A stretch of DNA of 64,000 nt from Legionella_A sp963772805 (GTDB lineage: Bacteria > Pseudomonadota > Gammaproteobacteria > Legionellales > Legionellaceae): NCBI GenBank assembly GCA_963772805.1, contig CAVYYU010000002.1:496001-560000 (forward strand), read 5' to 3'. Below, piece by piece: positions 31,616 through 40,880 of this stretch. The translations under genes and the position numbers were made by a program. The notes below the pieces were generated by a model. The model searched no databases. It saw nothing but the letters and a program-made list of their open reading frames with translations, and was not told the origin of the DNA. The stretch's first letter is position 1, and every line of letters begins with the position of its first letter.

Positions 31616-32632
31616 ATGCAAGAAGATATCACAACATTACAGCAACAAGCGTTTTCTGCCATCGACCAGGCTCAAGATATAAGCACTCTCGAAGCAATTC
31701 GTGTCGACTATATGGGAAAAAAAGGCAGGCTCACTGATATTCTCAAAGGCCTAGCCAATTTGTCTGCCGAGGATAAACCCAAAGTTGGTCAATGCGTAAA
31801 TCAGGCGAAGCGTGATATTAGTGTACGCATTGAAGATAAAATGCAGCAATTGAAAGAACAGTATTTACAACAAAAATTAGCTGCAGAACTTATTGATGTG
31901 ACTTTGCCGGGACGGCATAACCAACATGGATCATTGCATCCAGTCACGCAAACCAAGCAACGCATTAATGATTATTTCAGTCGTTTGGGATTTGATATTA
32001 TCGAAGGTCCTGAGGTTGAAACCGAATTTTATAATTTTGAAGCATTAAATATTCCGTCGCATCATCCGGCGCGTGCCATGCATGATACGTTTTATTTTGG
32101 CGATGGCCGCCTGCTGCGTACTCATACCTCGCCGGTACAAGTGCGTACCATGGAAAAACGTACGCCACCATTACGATTAATTGCACCTGGGCGCGTTTAT
32201 CGTTGTGATTCTGATATGACCCATACGCCAATGTTTCATCAAGTCGAGGGTTTGTTGATCGATAAGCAAGCCACACTGGCCGGTTTAAAGGGCTTGTTGC
32301 AAGATTTTTTTGCCGATTTCTTTGGCCGCGAGTTAGCTATCCGCTTCCGTCCTTCTTATTTCCCGTTCACCGAACCTTCGGCAGAAGTGGATATTGAATG
32401 CACGCAATGCGCGGGTAAAGGATGTCGTTCCTGTAAATTTACAGGTTGGCTGGAAGTTTTGGGCTGCGGTATGGTGCATCCGAATGTTCTTAAAGCCGTT
32501 AATATCGATCCTGATGAATATCAAGGTTGGGCGTTTGGTATGGGTATTGACCGCCTCGCCATGCTTTATTTTGGTATTGATGATTTAAGAATGATGTTTG
32601 AAAATGACATGACATTTTTAAGGCAGTTTTAA
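31616..32632 (+). CDS. pheS: Phenylalanyl-tRNA synthetase alpha subunit
   Basis: A 338-residue subunit starting at ATG 31616 (MQEDITTLQQQAFSAIDQA); the frame opens 11 codons earlier but those residues do not fit the family. The N-terminal coiled coil ends in VDYMGKKGRLT, and the class II catalytic core shows motif 2 (RLIAPGRVYRCD with THTPMFHQVEGL) and motif 3 (GWAFGMGIDRLAMLYFG). It forms the alpha2-beta2 enzyme with PheT. There is no clear phe leader peptide as found in E. coli. Confidence 0.97.
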   Translation: MQEDITTLQQQAFSAIDQAQDISTLEAIRVDYMGKKGRLTDILKGLANLSAEDKPKVGQCVNQAKRDISVRIEDKMQQLKEQYLQQKLAAELIDVTLPGRHNQHGSLHPVTQTKQRINDYFSRLGFDIIEGPEVETEFYNFEALNIPSHHPARAMHDTFYFGDGRLLRTHTSPVQVRTMEKRTPPLRLIAPGRVYRCDSDMTHTPMFHQVEGLLIDKQATLAGLKGLLQDFFADFFGRELAIRFRPSYFPFTEPSAEVDIECTQCAGKGCRSCKFTGWLEVLGCGMVHPNVLKAVNIDPDEYQGWAFGMGIDRLAMLYFGIDDLRMMFENDMTFLRQF

Positions 32633-32726
32633 TTACACATGATGCAGCTTAAATAGCATTATCCGCTAATTGGGCTTCGAAACTACGAAAGATGGTGACA
32701 ACGACGCCAGAGGTAAGGAATTTTCG

Positions 32727-35108
32727 ATGAAAGTAAGTGAATCGTGGTTACGCGAGTGGGTTAACCCACCCTTAGATGGACAACAACTGGCCGCTCAATT
32801 AACTATGGCTGGCTTGGAAGTGGATGCGGTAAGTCCTGTTGCCGGGGAATTTAATAAAGTTGTTGTGGCACATGTGCTTAAAACCACGCCTCATCCACAA
32901 GCCGATAAATTGACATTATGCGAAGTCGATGCTGGAGGAGCCACTGCCTATAACGTCGTTTGCGGTGCGTCGAACGTGCGTTCAGGTTTAAAAGTAGCCC
33001 TGGCACTTCCAGGTGCTAATTTACCTGGCGGTATACAGATTAAAGAAACCGTGCTCCGCGGCCAACCATCACAAGGTATGCTGTGTTCGACCACTGAACT
33101 CGGTTTAGACGACAGTTCCGAGGGTATTCTAGAGCTGGCTAGTGATGCGCCGGTAGGCGTTGACCTGCGTGAGTATCTGGCCTTAAATGATCAAGTTTTG
33201 GATATTGATTTAACGCCCAATCGTGCTGATTGCTTCAGCATGTTAGGCGTTGCCAGAGAAGTTGCTGCATTAAATAAAATGACCGTCAAGGCGTTTCCTA
33301 TCAAGGCGGCGCAGCCCAAAACAGACGAGATGCTAGCAATAAACCTGACGGCGTCAGATGCCTGTCCCCAATACTGTGGACGTGTTATCCGCGGAATAAA
33401 CCCCGATGCAATAACGCCATTGTGGATGAGGGAGCGATTACGACGTGCAGGACTACGTCCCTTGCACCCGGTTGTTGATGTCACTAATTACGTGATGATG
33501 GAACTCGGCCAGCCCATGCATGCATTTGATCTCCAGACAATTGCGGGTGAGATTAATGTTCGTTATGGCGCAAAAAATGAAATGCTGGATTTGCTCGATG
33601 GTCAGCACATCGAGTTAACTGAAAGCGTGCTGGTGATTGCTGATAGCAATAAACCATTAGCGATAGCTGGGATTATGGGTGGGGAAGCAAGTGCTGTTCA
33701 TGCAGAAACCACAGACATTTTTCTTGAAAGTGCCTTTTTTAATCCAATTATTGTAGCGGGTGTTGCACGACGTTATGGATTATGTAGTGACTCCTCGCAA
33801 CGTTTTGAGCGTGGTGTCGATCCTGCTTTACAACTAGGGGCGTTGGAACGTGCAACCGAGCTACTACAAACGATCGTAGGTGGGCGCGTGGGGCCTGTAA
33901 CGCAAGTCAGTGATGCCAAGCTGTTGCCTGGCAAAATTAACATTTCATTTAATCCACAAAAAGTTAAACGATTGAGTGGTCTTGTTATTGCTGAGAATGA
34001 CATGGTCATGATACTTGAGAGCTTGGGTATGGGCGTGGAGCGTCAACAAGAAAACTGGACTGTTGCTGTGCCGACTCACCGTTTTGATATCCAACTGGAT
34101 GTTGATCTGGTTGAGGAAATTATCCGCCTTTATGGTTACGATAATATGACAGCCCAACCGATGATAAGTTCGGTGCACGCAGGAGTAATTAATCCCAGTG
34201 AGCGCTTAGCGACCCAGATTGCTGCATTTTTAAGTGACCGCGGATTTGTCGAAACAATCAGTTATAGTTTTATCGACCCGCAATTGCAGGACGCCATTTA
34301 TCCCGATGCTGAAACCTTGCAATTGCTCAATCCGATTTCACAAGAATTATCACAGATGCGTGCAGGAATGTTGCCAGGACTTATCGCGTCAATGATTTAC
34401 AATGTCCATCGACAGCAAACAGCCATTAAGTTTTTCGAAACGGGTGTGGTATTTGATGTTGTCGGCGGTAAGCTGCAAGAGCGTGCCTGCATCGCTGGTT
34501 TAATGACGGGCGAGTGTGGTGGTTTGAACTGGTGTGAATCAACACAAAAATTTGATTTCTATGATCTGAAGGGTGATCTGGAGGCGATGTTTGCGGCATT
34601 AAATATCCAGGACGCACGTTTTATGGCGTCTGATCAGCATCCAGCGCTGCATCCAGGGCAGGCCGCGCGCGTCCTGATAGGGGGGAAGGAAATAGGCTGG
34701 CTGGGCGTTATGCACCCGCGGTTAGCTGATGCACTTGATCTCAATGACGATGTCATCCTGTTTGAGTTGTCATTGAATGAGCTGCTTCATGCTATGCCTG
34801 TTCGTTATAAGCCAATCTCCAAATATCCGCAAATCAGGCGAGATCTGTCTTTGTTGGTTAATAATAAAGTGACTGCCGCACAGATTGAGAAGGCCGTACG
34901 TGAAGTGATTGTAAACGATTGGTTGAAAGCGTTTGATGTGTTCGATGTTTATCAGGGGGAGTCTATTCCTGCGGGTAAAACTAGTCTTGCTATTGCATTG
35001 ACGCTACAAGACGATAAACGCACTCTGGTTGATGCTGAGATCAATGCAATAATTGATGCTATAATTAGAAAACTGGAAGATGAGTTTGACATACTATTGA
35101 GGGACTAA
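32727..35108 (+). CDS. pheT: Phenylalanyl-tRNA synthetase beta subunit
   Basis: A 793-residue subunit from ATG 32727 (MKVSESWLREWVNPPLDGQQ), with AAGGAA before it; the longer frame adds 19 unfitting residues. In order there is the tRNA-binding OB domain (about 40-150), the B3/B4 editing domain (about 210-400, with MMELGQPMHAFD), the B5 domain, a catalytic-like core, and the C-terminal anticodon-binding FDX-ACB domain (KYPQIRRDLSLLV). It edits mischarged Tyr-tRNA-Phe. ihfA begins 2 bases after its stop. Confidence 0.97.
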   Translation: MKVSESWLREWVNPPLDGQQLAAQLTMAGLEVDAVSPVAGEFNKVVVAHVLKTTPHPQADKLTLCEVDAGGATAYNVVCGASNVRSGLKVALALPGANLPGGIQIKETVLRGQPSQGMLCSTTELGLDDSSEGILELASDAPVGVDLREYLALNDQVLDIDLTPNRADCFSMLGVAREVAALNKMTVKAFPIKAAQPKTDEMLAINLTASDACPQYCGRVIRGINPDAITPLWMRERLRRAGLRPLHPVVDVTNYVMMELGQPMHAFDLQTIAGEINVRYGAKNEMLDLLDGQHIELTESVLVIADSNKPLAIAGIMGGEASAVHAETTDIFLESAFFNPIIVAGVARRYGLCSDSSQRFERGVDPALQLGALERATELLQTIVGGRVGPVTQVSDAKLLPGKINISFNPQKVKRLSGLVIAENDMVMILESLGMGVERQQENWTVAVPTHRFDIQLDVDLVEEIIRLYGYDNMTAQPMISSVHAGVINPSERLATQIAAFLSDRGFVETISYSFIDPQLQDAIYPDAETLQLLNPISQELSQMRAGMLPGLIASMIYNVHRQQTAIKFFETGVVFDVVGGKLQERACIAGLMTGECGGLNWCESTQKFDFYDLKGDLEAMFAALNIQDARFMASDQHPALHPGQAARVLIGGKEIGWLGVMHPRLADALDLNDDVILFELSLNELLHAMPVRYKPISKYPQIRRDLSLLVNNKVTAAQIEKAVREVIVNDWLKAFDVFDVYQGESIPAGKTSLAIALTLQDDKRTLVDAEINAIIDAIIRKLEDEFDILLRD

Positions 35109-35110
35109 TC

Positions 35111-35404
35111 GTGAATGCGCTGAGTAAAGCAATTATAGCAGATGCCGTATGCGGTGATATCGGGTTGAATAAACCGGATGCCAAGGAACTGGTTGAGCAA
35201 TTTTTTGAAGAGATAAGGCATGCTCTTGAAAGTGGGAATCACGTAAAGTTATCAGGTTTTGGTAATTTTACGTTGCGCGATAAACCAACGCGCCCAGGCC
35301 GAAACCCGAAAACGGGCGAGGAAATTCCTGTAGCAGCCAGGCGAGTGGTTACTTTTAAGCCGGGACTGAAGTTAAAAACTAAAATTGAAGCACGAGGTAA
35401 TTAG
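35111..35404 (+). CDS. ihfA: Integration host factor alpha subunit
   Basis: A 97-residue DNA-bending protein starting at GTG 35111. It has the HU/IHF fold with KLSGFGNFTLRDKPTRPGRN, the signature of the DNA-contacting arm, and the proline that intercalates (NPKTGEEIP). With IhfB it bends DNA sharply at specific sites and assists recombination and transcription. The position after pheT is conserved. In this genome it could also help tRNA-targeted integration, though that is inference. Confidence 0.96.
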   Translation: MNALSKAIIADAVCGDIGLNKPDAKELVEQFFEEIRHALESGNHVKLSGFGNFTLRDKPTRPGRNPKTGEEIPVAARRVVTFKPGLKLKTKIEARGN

Positions 35405-35407
35405 TCG

Positions 35408-35731
35408 TTGTCTTATTATGAAAAGCACGTATTTATCTGTACCAACCAGAAAGCCGCGGGCAAACAGTGCTGCGCAAACACTGGTGGTGCTTCATTTTTT
35501 GATCATCTGAAAATGAGACTGTTAGAGCTCGACTTGCATGGACCCGGAAAAATAAGGCTGAGTAAGAGTGGGTGTCTGGGGCGCTGTGGTTCAGGGCCTT
35601 GTCTCGTAATCTATCCTGAGGGTGTATGGTATAGTTATGCATCTTTTGATGATATTGATGAAATTATTAATTGTCATTTGATAGGTGATAAACTGGTGGG
35701 ACGTTTGTTAATCAGTGAAACGTTGTGCTAG
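35408..35731 (+). CDS. Thioredoxin-like [2Fe-2S] ferredoxin
   Basis: A 107-residue protein starting at TTG 35408, with GAGGT upstream. Cysteines C11, C21 or C22, C56 and C60 fit the four ligands of the thioredoxin-like [2Fe-2S] ferredoxin family (CTNQK...CC and SGCLGRCGSGPC). It should carry one cluster and transfer electrons, but its partner is unknown. It lies 3 bases after ihfA, so the two are probably co-transcribed. The family is common in proteobacteria as a single-copy small gene of unclear role. Confidence 0.85.
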   Translation: MSYYEKHVFICTNQKAAGKQCCANTGGASFFDHLKMRLLELDLHGPGKIRLSKSGCLGRCGSGPCLVIYPEGVWYSYASFDDIDEIINCHLIGDKLVGRLLISETLC

Positions 35732-35875
35732 GTTTGTTGAGGGTGAGAGCTATCCTTGTCATCGACGGATGGCGTCGTTAGGTCAATTAGGTTAATTTAA
35801 TGTTGTAAAAGCACATAAATAATGGTGGTTAATCCTCACTTAGTTAAAAATAATTTCATATTTTTACATTTCTAC

Positions 35876-35904
35876 TTGTAGGTTAATCAAGTTTTAGTTA
35901 AAAT
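35876..35904 (+). promoter_or_regulatory. Promoter of rplM-rpsI
   Basis: TTGTAG (35876-35881) and TAAAAT (35899-35904) are separated by 17 bases, about 50 bases before the rplM start. The leader between them may carry L13 autoregulation, but no specific structure was identified. Confidence 0.7.
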
Positions 35905-35956
35905 CGCCCGTCCATGATTGAAAGATTCCCATTAAAGGCGGTACGGAGTTAGTTTA

Positions 35957-36391
35957 ATGAAAACATTTAGCGCCAAATCACATGAAGTCAAAAGAGACTG
36001 GTATGTGATCGATGCCAGCGACAAAATTTTAGGTCGTCTTGCAACAGAAATTGCTCGTCGTTTACGCGGCAAACATAAAGCAGAGTACACCCCACATGTT
36101 GATACAGGTGATTATATTGTAGTTACCAATGCAGAAAAAGTGGCTGTAACTGGTCGGAAATTTAAAGACAAGATGTACTATAACCATTCTGGTTTTCCAG
36201 GCGGGATTAAGTCAATGTCTTTTGAAAAGCTGCAACAACATAACCCTGCTCGTATTATTGAGCGTGCGGTTAAAGGAATGCTTCCCAGAAATCCATTGGG
36301 TAGAGAAATGTACCGAAAGCTTAAAATTTATGTTGGTACAGAGCATCCACATGTTGCACAACAACCCAAGAAACTTGAGATTGAGGAATAA
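35957..36391 (+). CDS. rplM: Ribosomal protein L13
   Basis: A 144-residue 50S protein, beginning MKTFSAKSHEVKRDWYVIDA with the family block LGRLATEIARRLRGKHKAEY and MLPRNPLGREMYRKLKIY near the C-terminus. It is an early assembly protein that binds 23S rRNA domain II. It is followed after 5 bases by rpsI, the universally conserved pair, and preceded by its own promoter. Confidence 0.97.
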   Translation: MKTFSAKSHEVKRDWYVIDASDKILGRLATEIARRLRGKHKAEYTPHVDTGDYIVVTNAEKVAVTGRKFKDKMYYNHSGFPGGIKSMSFEKLQQHNPARIIERAVKGMLPRNPLGREMYRKLKIYVGTEHPHVAQQPKKLEIEE

Positions 36392-36396
36392 GTATT

Positions 36397-36828
36397 ATGG
36401 CTGAAATGCAACAATACTACGGCACTGGTCGCAGAAAAAGCTCATCAGCGCGAGTTTTTTTACGCCCAGGTAAAGGTGAGATTAAAGTAAATAATCGTGT
36501 TTTAGAAGATTACTTTGGTCGTGAAACGTCTTGCATGGTTATCAGGCAACCATTAGAAACAGTTGATGTTTTGAAAAAGTTTGATATTTATGCCACTGTA
36601 GTCGGTGGTGGAATTTCTGGTCAAGCTGGCGCAATCCGTTTGGGTATTGCCAGAGCGCTGGTCGCTTATGACGAGAAAGGCCTTGCTGACGATGCTGAAC
36701 CAGATCCTAATTCATTCCGTAGAAAATTGCGTGCTCGTGGTTTACTAACACGTGACTCACGTAGAGTTGAAAGAAAGAAAGTTGGCTTGAAAAAAGCTCG
36801 CCGCGCAACTCAGTACTCAAAACGCTGA
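36397..36828 (+). CDS. rpsI: Ribosomal protein S9
   Basis: A 143-residue 30S protein, starting MAEMQQYYGTGRRKSSSARV, slightly longer at the N-terminus than E. coli S9 (130). The conserved GGGISGQAGAIRLGIARAL and the C-terminal RRATQYSKR tail, which reaches the P-site tRNA, are intact. It is co-transcribed with rplM and ends at an intrinsic terminator. Confidence 0.97.
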   Translation: MAEMQQYYGTGRRKSSSARVFLRPGKGEIKVNNRVLEDYFGRETSCMVIRQPLETVDVLKKFDIYATVVGGGISGQAGAIRLGIARALVAYDEKGLADDAEPDPNSFRRKLRARGLLTRDSRRVERKKVGLKKARRATQYSKR

Positions 36829-36844
36829 TTCAGCTTTTTGTCGA

Positions 36845-36869
36845 AACCCCGCCTTGTGTGGGGTTTTTT
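36845..36869 (+). terminator. Intrinsic terminator after rpsI
   Basis: AACCCC (36845-36850) pairs with GGGGTT (36860-36865) around a 9-base loop, followed by a run of T. It closes the rplM-rpsI operon before petABC. Confidence 0.85.
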
Positions 36870-37020
36870 GTTTTAAGCGTATAGGATTTCTCGAAGAATA
36901 GTGGAATGGCGGTTGTTCTCGCCGTTTTTAAATTTCATGGGATTTTAACATCCGTTTCCAAATTGCTAATTATTTGCTATAAATAGTTTAATCTTTTTTG
37001 CAGGTCAGGATGATGTCACA

Positions 37021-37653
37021 GTGAGTAATGAAGCTGATTCAAAGTTGAATCCTGACATAAGCCATAACGACGTGGTCGACCAACAAAGACGAAAGTTTCT
37101 ATTAAAAAGCACCGGTGTTTTGGGTGGTGTTGGTGTTTTGTGTGCATTGACTCCATTTGTTTCATCATGGCTGCCCAGTGCTAAAGCGCAGGCCGAAGGG
37201 GCACCAGTAGAAGTCGATTTAAGCAAGCTTGAACCAGGGCAGCAAGTAACCGTCGAGTGGCGCGGAAAACCTGTCTGGATTATTCGACGCACTCCCGCCA
37301 TGCTCAAACACCTTGATGACATTAAAGACCAATTACGCGATCCTGATTCTGTGGTCGATCAGCAACCCGATTATGCGCAGAACGAATACCGTTCAATTCA
37401 GCCGGAATATTTGGTTCTGGTGGGAATCTGTACGCATTTGGGTTGTTCGCCAAAATACAAACCTTATGCAAAAGAGTTAGGTCCAGACTGGCCCGGTGGT
37501 TTTTATTGCCCTTGTCATGGATCTACTTTTGACATGGCTGGCCGGGTATTCAAAGGTGTTCCAGCTCCCATCAATTTGCAAGTTCCCCCTTACCGATTTA
37601 TTAGTGAAAAGGTGATTATAATCGGTGAAGAAGAGAAAAAGGATATAGGATGA
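37021..37653 (+). CDS. petA: Ubiquinol-cytochrome c reductase Rieske iron-sulfur subunit
   Basis: A 210-residue subunit of respiratory complex III (bc1). It starts at GTG 37021 with AGGA upstream. A twin-arginine-like segment (DQQRRKFLLKSTG) and a single membrane helix (about 30-52) are followed by the Rieske domain with CTHLGC and CPCHGS (about 140-170), which bind the [2Fe-2S] cluster through two Cys and two His. It passes electrons from ubiquinol to cytochrome c1. It overlaps petB by 4 bases, and the three genes form one operon. Confidence 0.97.
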   Translation: MSNEADSKLNPDISHNDVVDQQRRKFLLKSTGVLGGVGVLCALTPFVSSWLPSAKAQAEGAPVEVDLSKLEPGQQVTVEWRGKPVWIIRRTPAMLKHLDDIKDQLRDPDSVVDQQPDYAQNEYRSIQPEYLVLVGICTHLGCSPKYKPYAKELGPDWPGGFYCPCHGSTFDMAGRVFKGVPAPINLQVPPYRFISEKVIIIGEEEKKDIG

Positions 37654-38858
37654 ATGGACTGCTGCAATGGGTTGATGCCCGCTTTCCTTTACTCAGTACA
37701 TGGAAAAATCACGCAAGCGAGTATTATGTACCCAAAAATTTCAATTTTTATTATTATTTTGGTTCATTAGCGCTGCTCGTGCTCGCCAATCAGCTGATAA
37801 CTGGTTTATGGCTTACCATGTTTTATACACCTACAGCGACAGAGGCATTTAGTTCAGTCGAGTACATTATGCGAGATGTTAATTATGGTTGGTTATTTCG
37901 TTATATGCATTCCACCGGTTCATCAACTTTTTTTATTGTGATCTATTTACACATGTTTCGCGGTTTATTGTATGGCTCTTATCAAAAGCCGCGTGAACTA
38001 GTCTGGTTATTTGGTGTTGCGCTTTTTATGCTGCTGATAGCGGAAGCTTTTTTTGGGTATTTGCTTCCTTGGGGCCAAATGTCGTATTGGGGTGCGCAGG
38101 TAATTACATCGCTATTTGGGGCAATACCCTACGTTGGTGATACGTTGACAACGTGGGTGCGTGGTGATTTTACAGTGGAAAATGCCACGTTGCAGCGATT
38201 TTTCGCCTTGCATATCATTGGCGTGCCCTTGTTACTGGCAGTCTTGGTATTTCTGCATATCGTAGCGTTGCATAAAGTCGGTTCAAATAATCCGCAAGGC
38301 ATTGACATAAATAAACACCTTGATAAGCAGGGAAAGCCACTTGATGGTATTCCTCTGCATCCCTATTACACGGTCAAGGATTTCTTTGCTGCGATGATTT
38401 TTTTGTTTGGATTTTTTGCAGTTGTTTTTTTCTACCCAGAAATGGGAGGCTATTTTCTCGAACAGGCCAACTTTACCCCAGCTGATCCGTTGACCACGCC
38501 TGATAATATTGCACCAGTTTGGTATGCGACGCCGTTTTATGGCATGTTACGAGCCGTACCGAATAAATTATTGGGCGTTGCCGTCATGGGTGGAGCAATC
38601 TTGATATTAGCATTTATGCCGTGGTTGGATAAAAGCACAGTACGTTCAATGCGTTATAAGGGTAATTATTCCAAATTGGCGTTACTACTTTTTGTTTTCA
38701 GTTTTATTATGTTGGGGTATTTAGGAACCGTTAGCGTGACACCCGCGAAGCAAGGCTTGGCTAGGCTTTGTACTTTCTTGTATTTCGCTTATTTTATTCT
38801 GATGCCTTTGTATACCCGATTTGAACGAACGCGTCTGGTGCCTGAGAGGATCGTATGA
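37650..38858 (+). CDS. petB: Ubiquinol-cytochrome c reductase cytochrome b subunit
   Basis: A 402-residue integral membrane protein with about eight helices. Haem-ligating histidine pairs are visible in helix B (YMHSTGSSTFFIVIYLHMFRG) and helix D (HIIGVPLLLAVLVFLHIVALH). The quinol-oxidation loop reads PVWYATPFYGMLRAVP, a PVWY version of the PEWY motif. It oxidises ubiquinol and pumps protons via the Q cycle. It overlaps petA (4 bases) and petC (4 bases), so translation is coupled. Confidence 0.97.
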   Translation: MNGLLQWVDARFPLLSTWKNHASEYYVPKNFNFYYYFGSLALLVLANQLITGLWLTMFYTPTATEAFSSVEYIMRDVNYGWLFRYMHSTGSSTFFIVIYLHMFRGLLYGSYQKPRELVWLFGVALFMLLIAEAFFGYLLPWGQMSYWGAQVITSLFGAIPYVGDTLTTWVRGDFTVENATLQRFFALHIIGVPLLLAVLVFLHIVALHKVGSNNPQGIDINKHLDKQGKPLDGIPLHPYYTVKDFFAAMIFLFGFFAVVFFYPEMGGYFLEQANFTPADPLTTPDNIAPVWYATPFYGMLRAVPNKLLGVAVMGGAILILAFMPWLDKSTVRSMRYKGNYSKLALLLFVFSFIMLGYLGTVSVTPAKQGLARLCTFLYFAYFILMPLYTRFERTRLVPERIV

Positions 38859-39595
38859 GCAGGATGCTCGTTTATCTCATTACTTTAAGTATCATGACAG
38901 GCTTGCACGCCACGGTAATCAATCTGGAGTTGCTGCCTATCCAAATAGACTTGCATGATAAAGCGAAATTACAACGGGGTGCCCGACTATTTATGAACTA
39001 TTGTTCAGGATGCCACTCCCTGCGCTATATGCGTTACAATCGTATGGCGAAAGACTTAGGTTTGACTACATTTGATGGCGAAATCGATAATAATTTATTG
39101 ATTAATAATCTTATTTTTACGACAGCTAAGGTACATGATCCAATCCAAATCAGTATGCCAGAAAGTGATGGCCGTCAGTGGTTTGGCAGGATGCCTCCTG
39201 ATTTGTCCTTATCTGCCCGGGAGCACGGAGAAAATTGGTTATACACTTATTTAAAAAGCTTTTATGCTGATAGTAACAGACCCTTTGGCGCAAATAATCT
39301 ACTCGTTCCTGACGTTGCTATGCCTAATGTTTTGGCCCCATTGGTGGGGAAGGTAATTGCTAAGCATGAAAGGGGTACGGTAACGCCTGCTGAACTGGTT
39401 GTAGTCGAAGCAGGCGAAATGACAGAGCAGCAGTTTGATAGTGCTTTGCAAGACGTGGTCACGTTTCTGGTTTATGTGGGAGAGCCTGTAAAATTAATTC
39501 GCTATCAAATGGGGTTAATGGTCCTTCTATTTTTTGGGGTGATGATTATTCTATCCTACCAGCTTAAAAAGCTTTACTGGCGAGGGATTAATTAA
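38855..39595 (+). CDS. petC: Ubiquinol-cytochrome c reductase cytochrome c1 subunit
   Basis: A 246-residue cytochrome c1 with an N-terminal signal segment, the haem attachment site CSGCHSLRYMRY (about 49-60), an axial methionine expected in the GRMPPDLSL region, and a C-terminal membrane anchor (MGLMVLLFFGVMIILSYQLKK). It accepts electrons from the Rieske protein and passes them to soluble cytochrome c, perhaps the protein at 879-1244. It ends the petABC operon. Confidence 0.96.
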   Translation: MSRMLVYLITLSIMTGLHATVINLELLPIQIDLHDKAKLQRGARLFMNYCSGCHSLRYMRYNRMAKDLGLTTFDGEIDNNLLINNLIFTTAKVHDPIQISMPESDGRQWFGRMPPDLSLSAREHGENWLYTYLKSFYADSNRPFGANNLLVPDVAMPNVLAPLVGKVIAKHERGTVTPAELVVVEAGEMTEQQFDSALQDVVTFLVYVGEPVKLIRYQMGLMVLLFFGVMIILSYQLKKLYWRGIN

Positions 39596-39730
39596 ACGCC
39601 GATAAATTATAAGTGCTATTCTTGACAATAGTTTTATAAAATTGATGGGCACGTCGGCACGATGCATTTAAATGTGGTAAAATACTGACCTTTGATAAAA
39701 AGAAATGTATTAACGAATGAGGAGTTGTTG

Positions 39731-40351
39731 ATGGCTATTATTGCAAAGCGCACAATTATGTCTTTGTATTCCGATAATGATGATGTTTATAGTCATCAGG
39801 TAAGGATTGTTTTGGCAGAAAAAGGAGTCAATGTAGACATTATTTCTGGTAAACAAGGCGAGATTCGTAATGATTTGTTAGCTGTCAATCCTTATGGAAC
39901 GATCCCGACTTTAATCGATCGCGAGCTAGTATTGTATGAGGCGCGTATCATCATGGAATATTTGGATGAACGTTTCCCTCATCCGCCATTATTGCCAGTA
40001 TATCCTGTTGCGCGTGCAGAAACGCGTAAAATGATGCACCGCATTGAGCTGGATTGGTATAGTTTATTACACCGCATTAACGCTGACACGGATGCTCAGG
40101 CTGCACGTGAGCTTTTACTTGAAAGCCTCGTGAGTTTGGAGCCTGTTTTCGCTGACAAACTGTATTTTTTGAGCGATGAGTTTTCTCTTCTTGATTGTGC
40201 TTTAGCACCACTGCTGTGGCGGCTTCCGCGTTTAGGTATCGAAATTCCTGCCGAGGCAGAAGGCTTGCATTCTTATATGCAACGTTTATTTAGACGGGAG
40301 TCATTTCAGTCAAGTTTATCAGATGCTGAGAGGCAGCTAAGGGCGGCATAA
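39731..40351 (+). CDS. sspA: Stringent starvation protein A
   Basis: I start at ATG 39731 (206 residues), led by GAGGAG; the open frame is 13 codons longer. The protein has a glutathione S-transferase fold: an N-terminal thioredoxin-like part (MSLYSDNDDVYSHQVRIVLA, NPYGTIPTLIDRELVLYEAR) and a helical C-terminal part (LDCALAPLLWRLP). SspA binds RNA polymerase and affects stress and virulence gene expression in gammaproteobacteria. sspB follows with a 1-base overlap. Confidence 0.95.
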   Translation: MAIIAKRTIMSLYSDNDDVYSHQVRIVLAEKGVNVDIISGKQGEIRNDLLAVNPYGTIPTLIDRELVLYEARIIMEYLDERFPHPPLLPVYPVARAETRKMMHRIELDWYSLLHRINADTDAQAARELLLESLVSLEPVFADKLYFLSDEFSLLDCALAPLLWRLPRLGIEIPAEAEGLHSYMQRLFRRESFQSSLSDAERQLRAA

Positions 40352-40755
40352 TGACAACGATGACTACCAATAAGCCTTATTTAATCCGCGCAATCTATGA
40401 TTGGATTGTGGATAACGAGTTGACTCCTTATCTTTTGGTTAATGCCAATGCTTCTGGTGTGCAGGTACCGCTTGAGCATGTGAACGATGGGCGTATTGTG
40501 CTTAATATATCGCCGAAAGCATGCCGTGGCTTGCATTTGGAAAATGACAAGATATTGTTTACGGCACGTTTTTCAGGGCAATCCACACAAATTTTTTTGC
40601 ATCCTGGTGCAGTTCTTGCAATTTATGCAAAAGAAAATGGTCAAGGCATGGAGTTTGCTGAGGAAGAGAGTGGTCCAACACCGACTTCGCCATCAACGCC
40701 AGGTTCAGAGAAAGGGGCTGCACGTAACAAGCCTGCGTTAAAGCTGGTTAAGTAA
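40351..40755 (+). CDS. sspB: ClpXP protease adaptor SspB
   Basis: A 134-residue adaptor. The N-terminal substrate-binding domain (about 8-105; PYLIRAIYDWIVDNELTPYL, GRIVLNISPKA) binds ssrA tags, and an acidic flexible linker is followed by the C-terminal ALKLVK tail that docks on ClpX. It delivers ssrA-tagged proteins to ClpXP. The start overlaps the sspA stop in TAATG, so the pair is coupled. A large hairpin follows at 40772-40811. Confidence 0.95.
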   Translation: MTTMTTNKPYLIRAIYDWIVDNELTPYLLVNANASGVQVPLEHVNDGRIVLNISPKACRGLHLENDKILFTARFSGQSTQIFLHPGAVLAIYAKENGQGMEFAEEESGPTPTSPSTPGSEKGAARNKPALKLVK

Positions 40756-40771
40756 CAGACGTAATTGTGCT

Positions 40772-40811
40772 ACAAAGCCTTATATTGGCGCTGCATAATA
40801 TAGGGCTTTGT
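40772..40811 (+). terminator. Hairpin after sspB
   Basis: ACAAAGCC-TTATATT pairs with AATATA-GGGCTTTGT across a roughly 10-base loop, a stem of about 14 bp. No T-run follows, so it could be a terminator or mRNA 3' protector. Confidence 0.55.
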
Positions 40812-40880
40812 GGCATGAAATTTCGTGTTATGCATCTTATTCGACAAACCGTTATCGTTTAACCCATAGCAAGGCACATC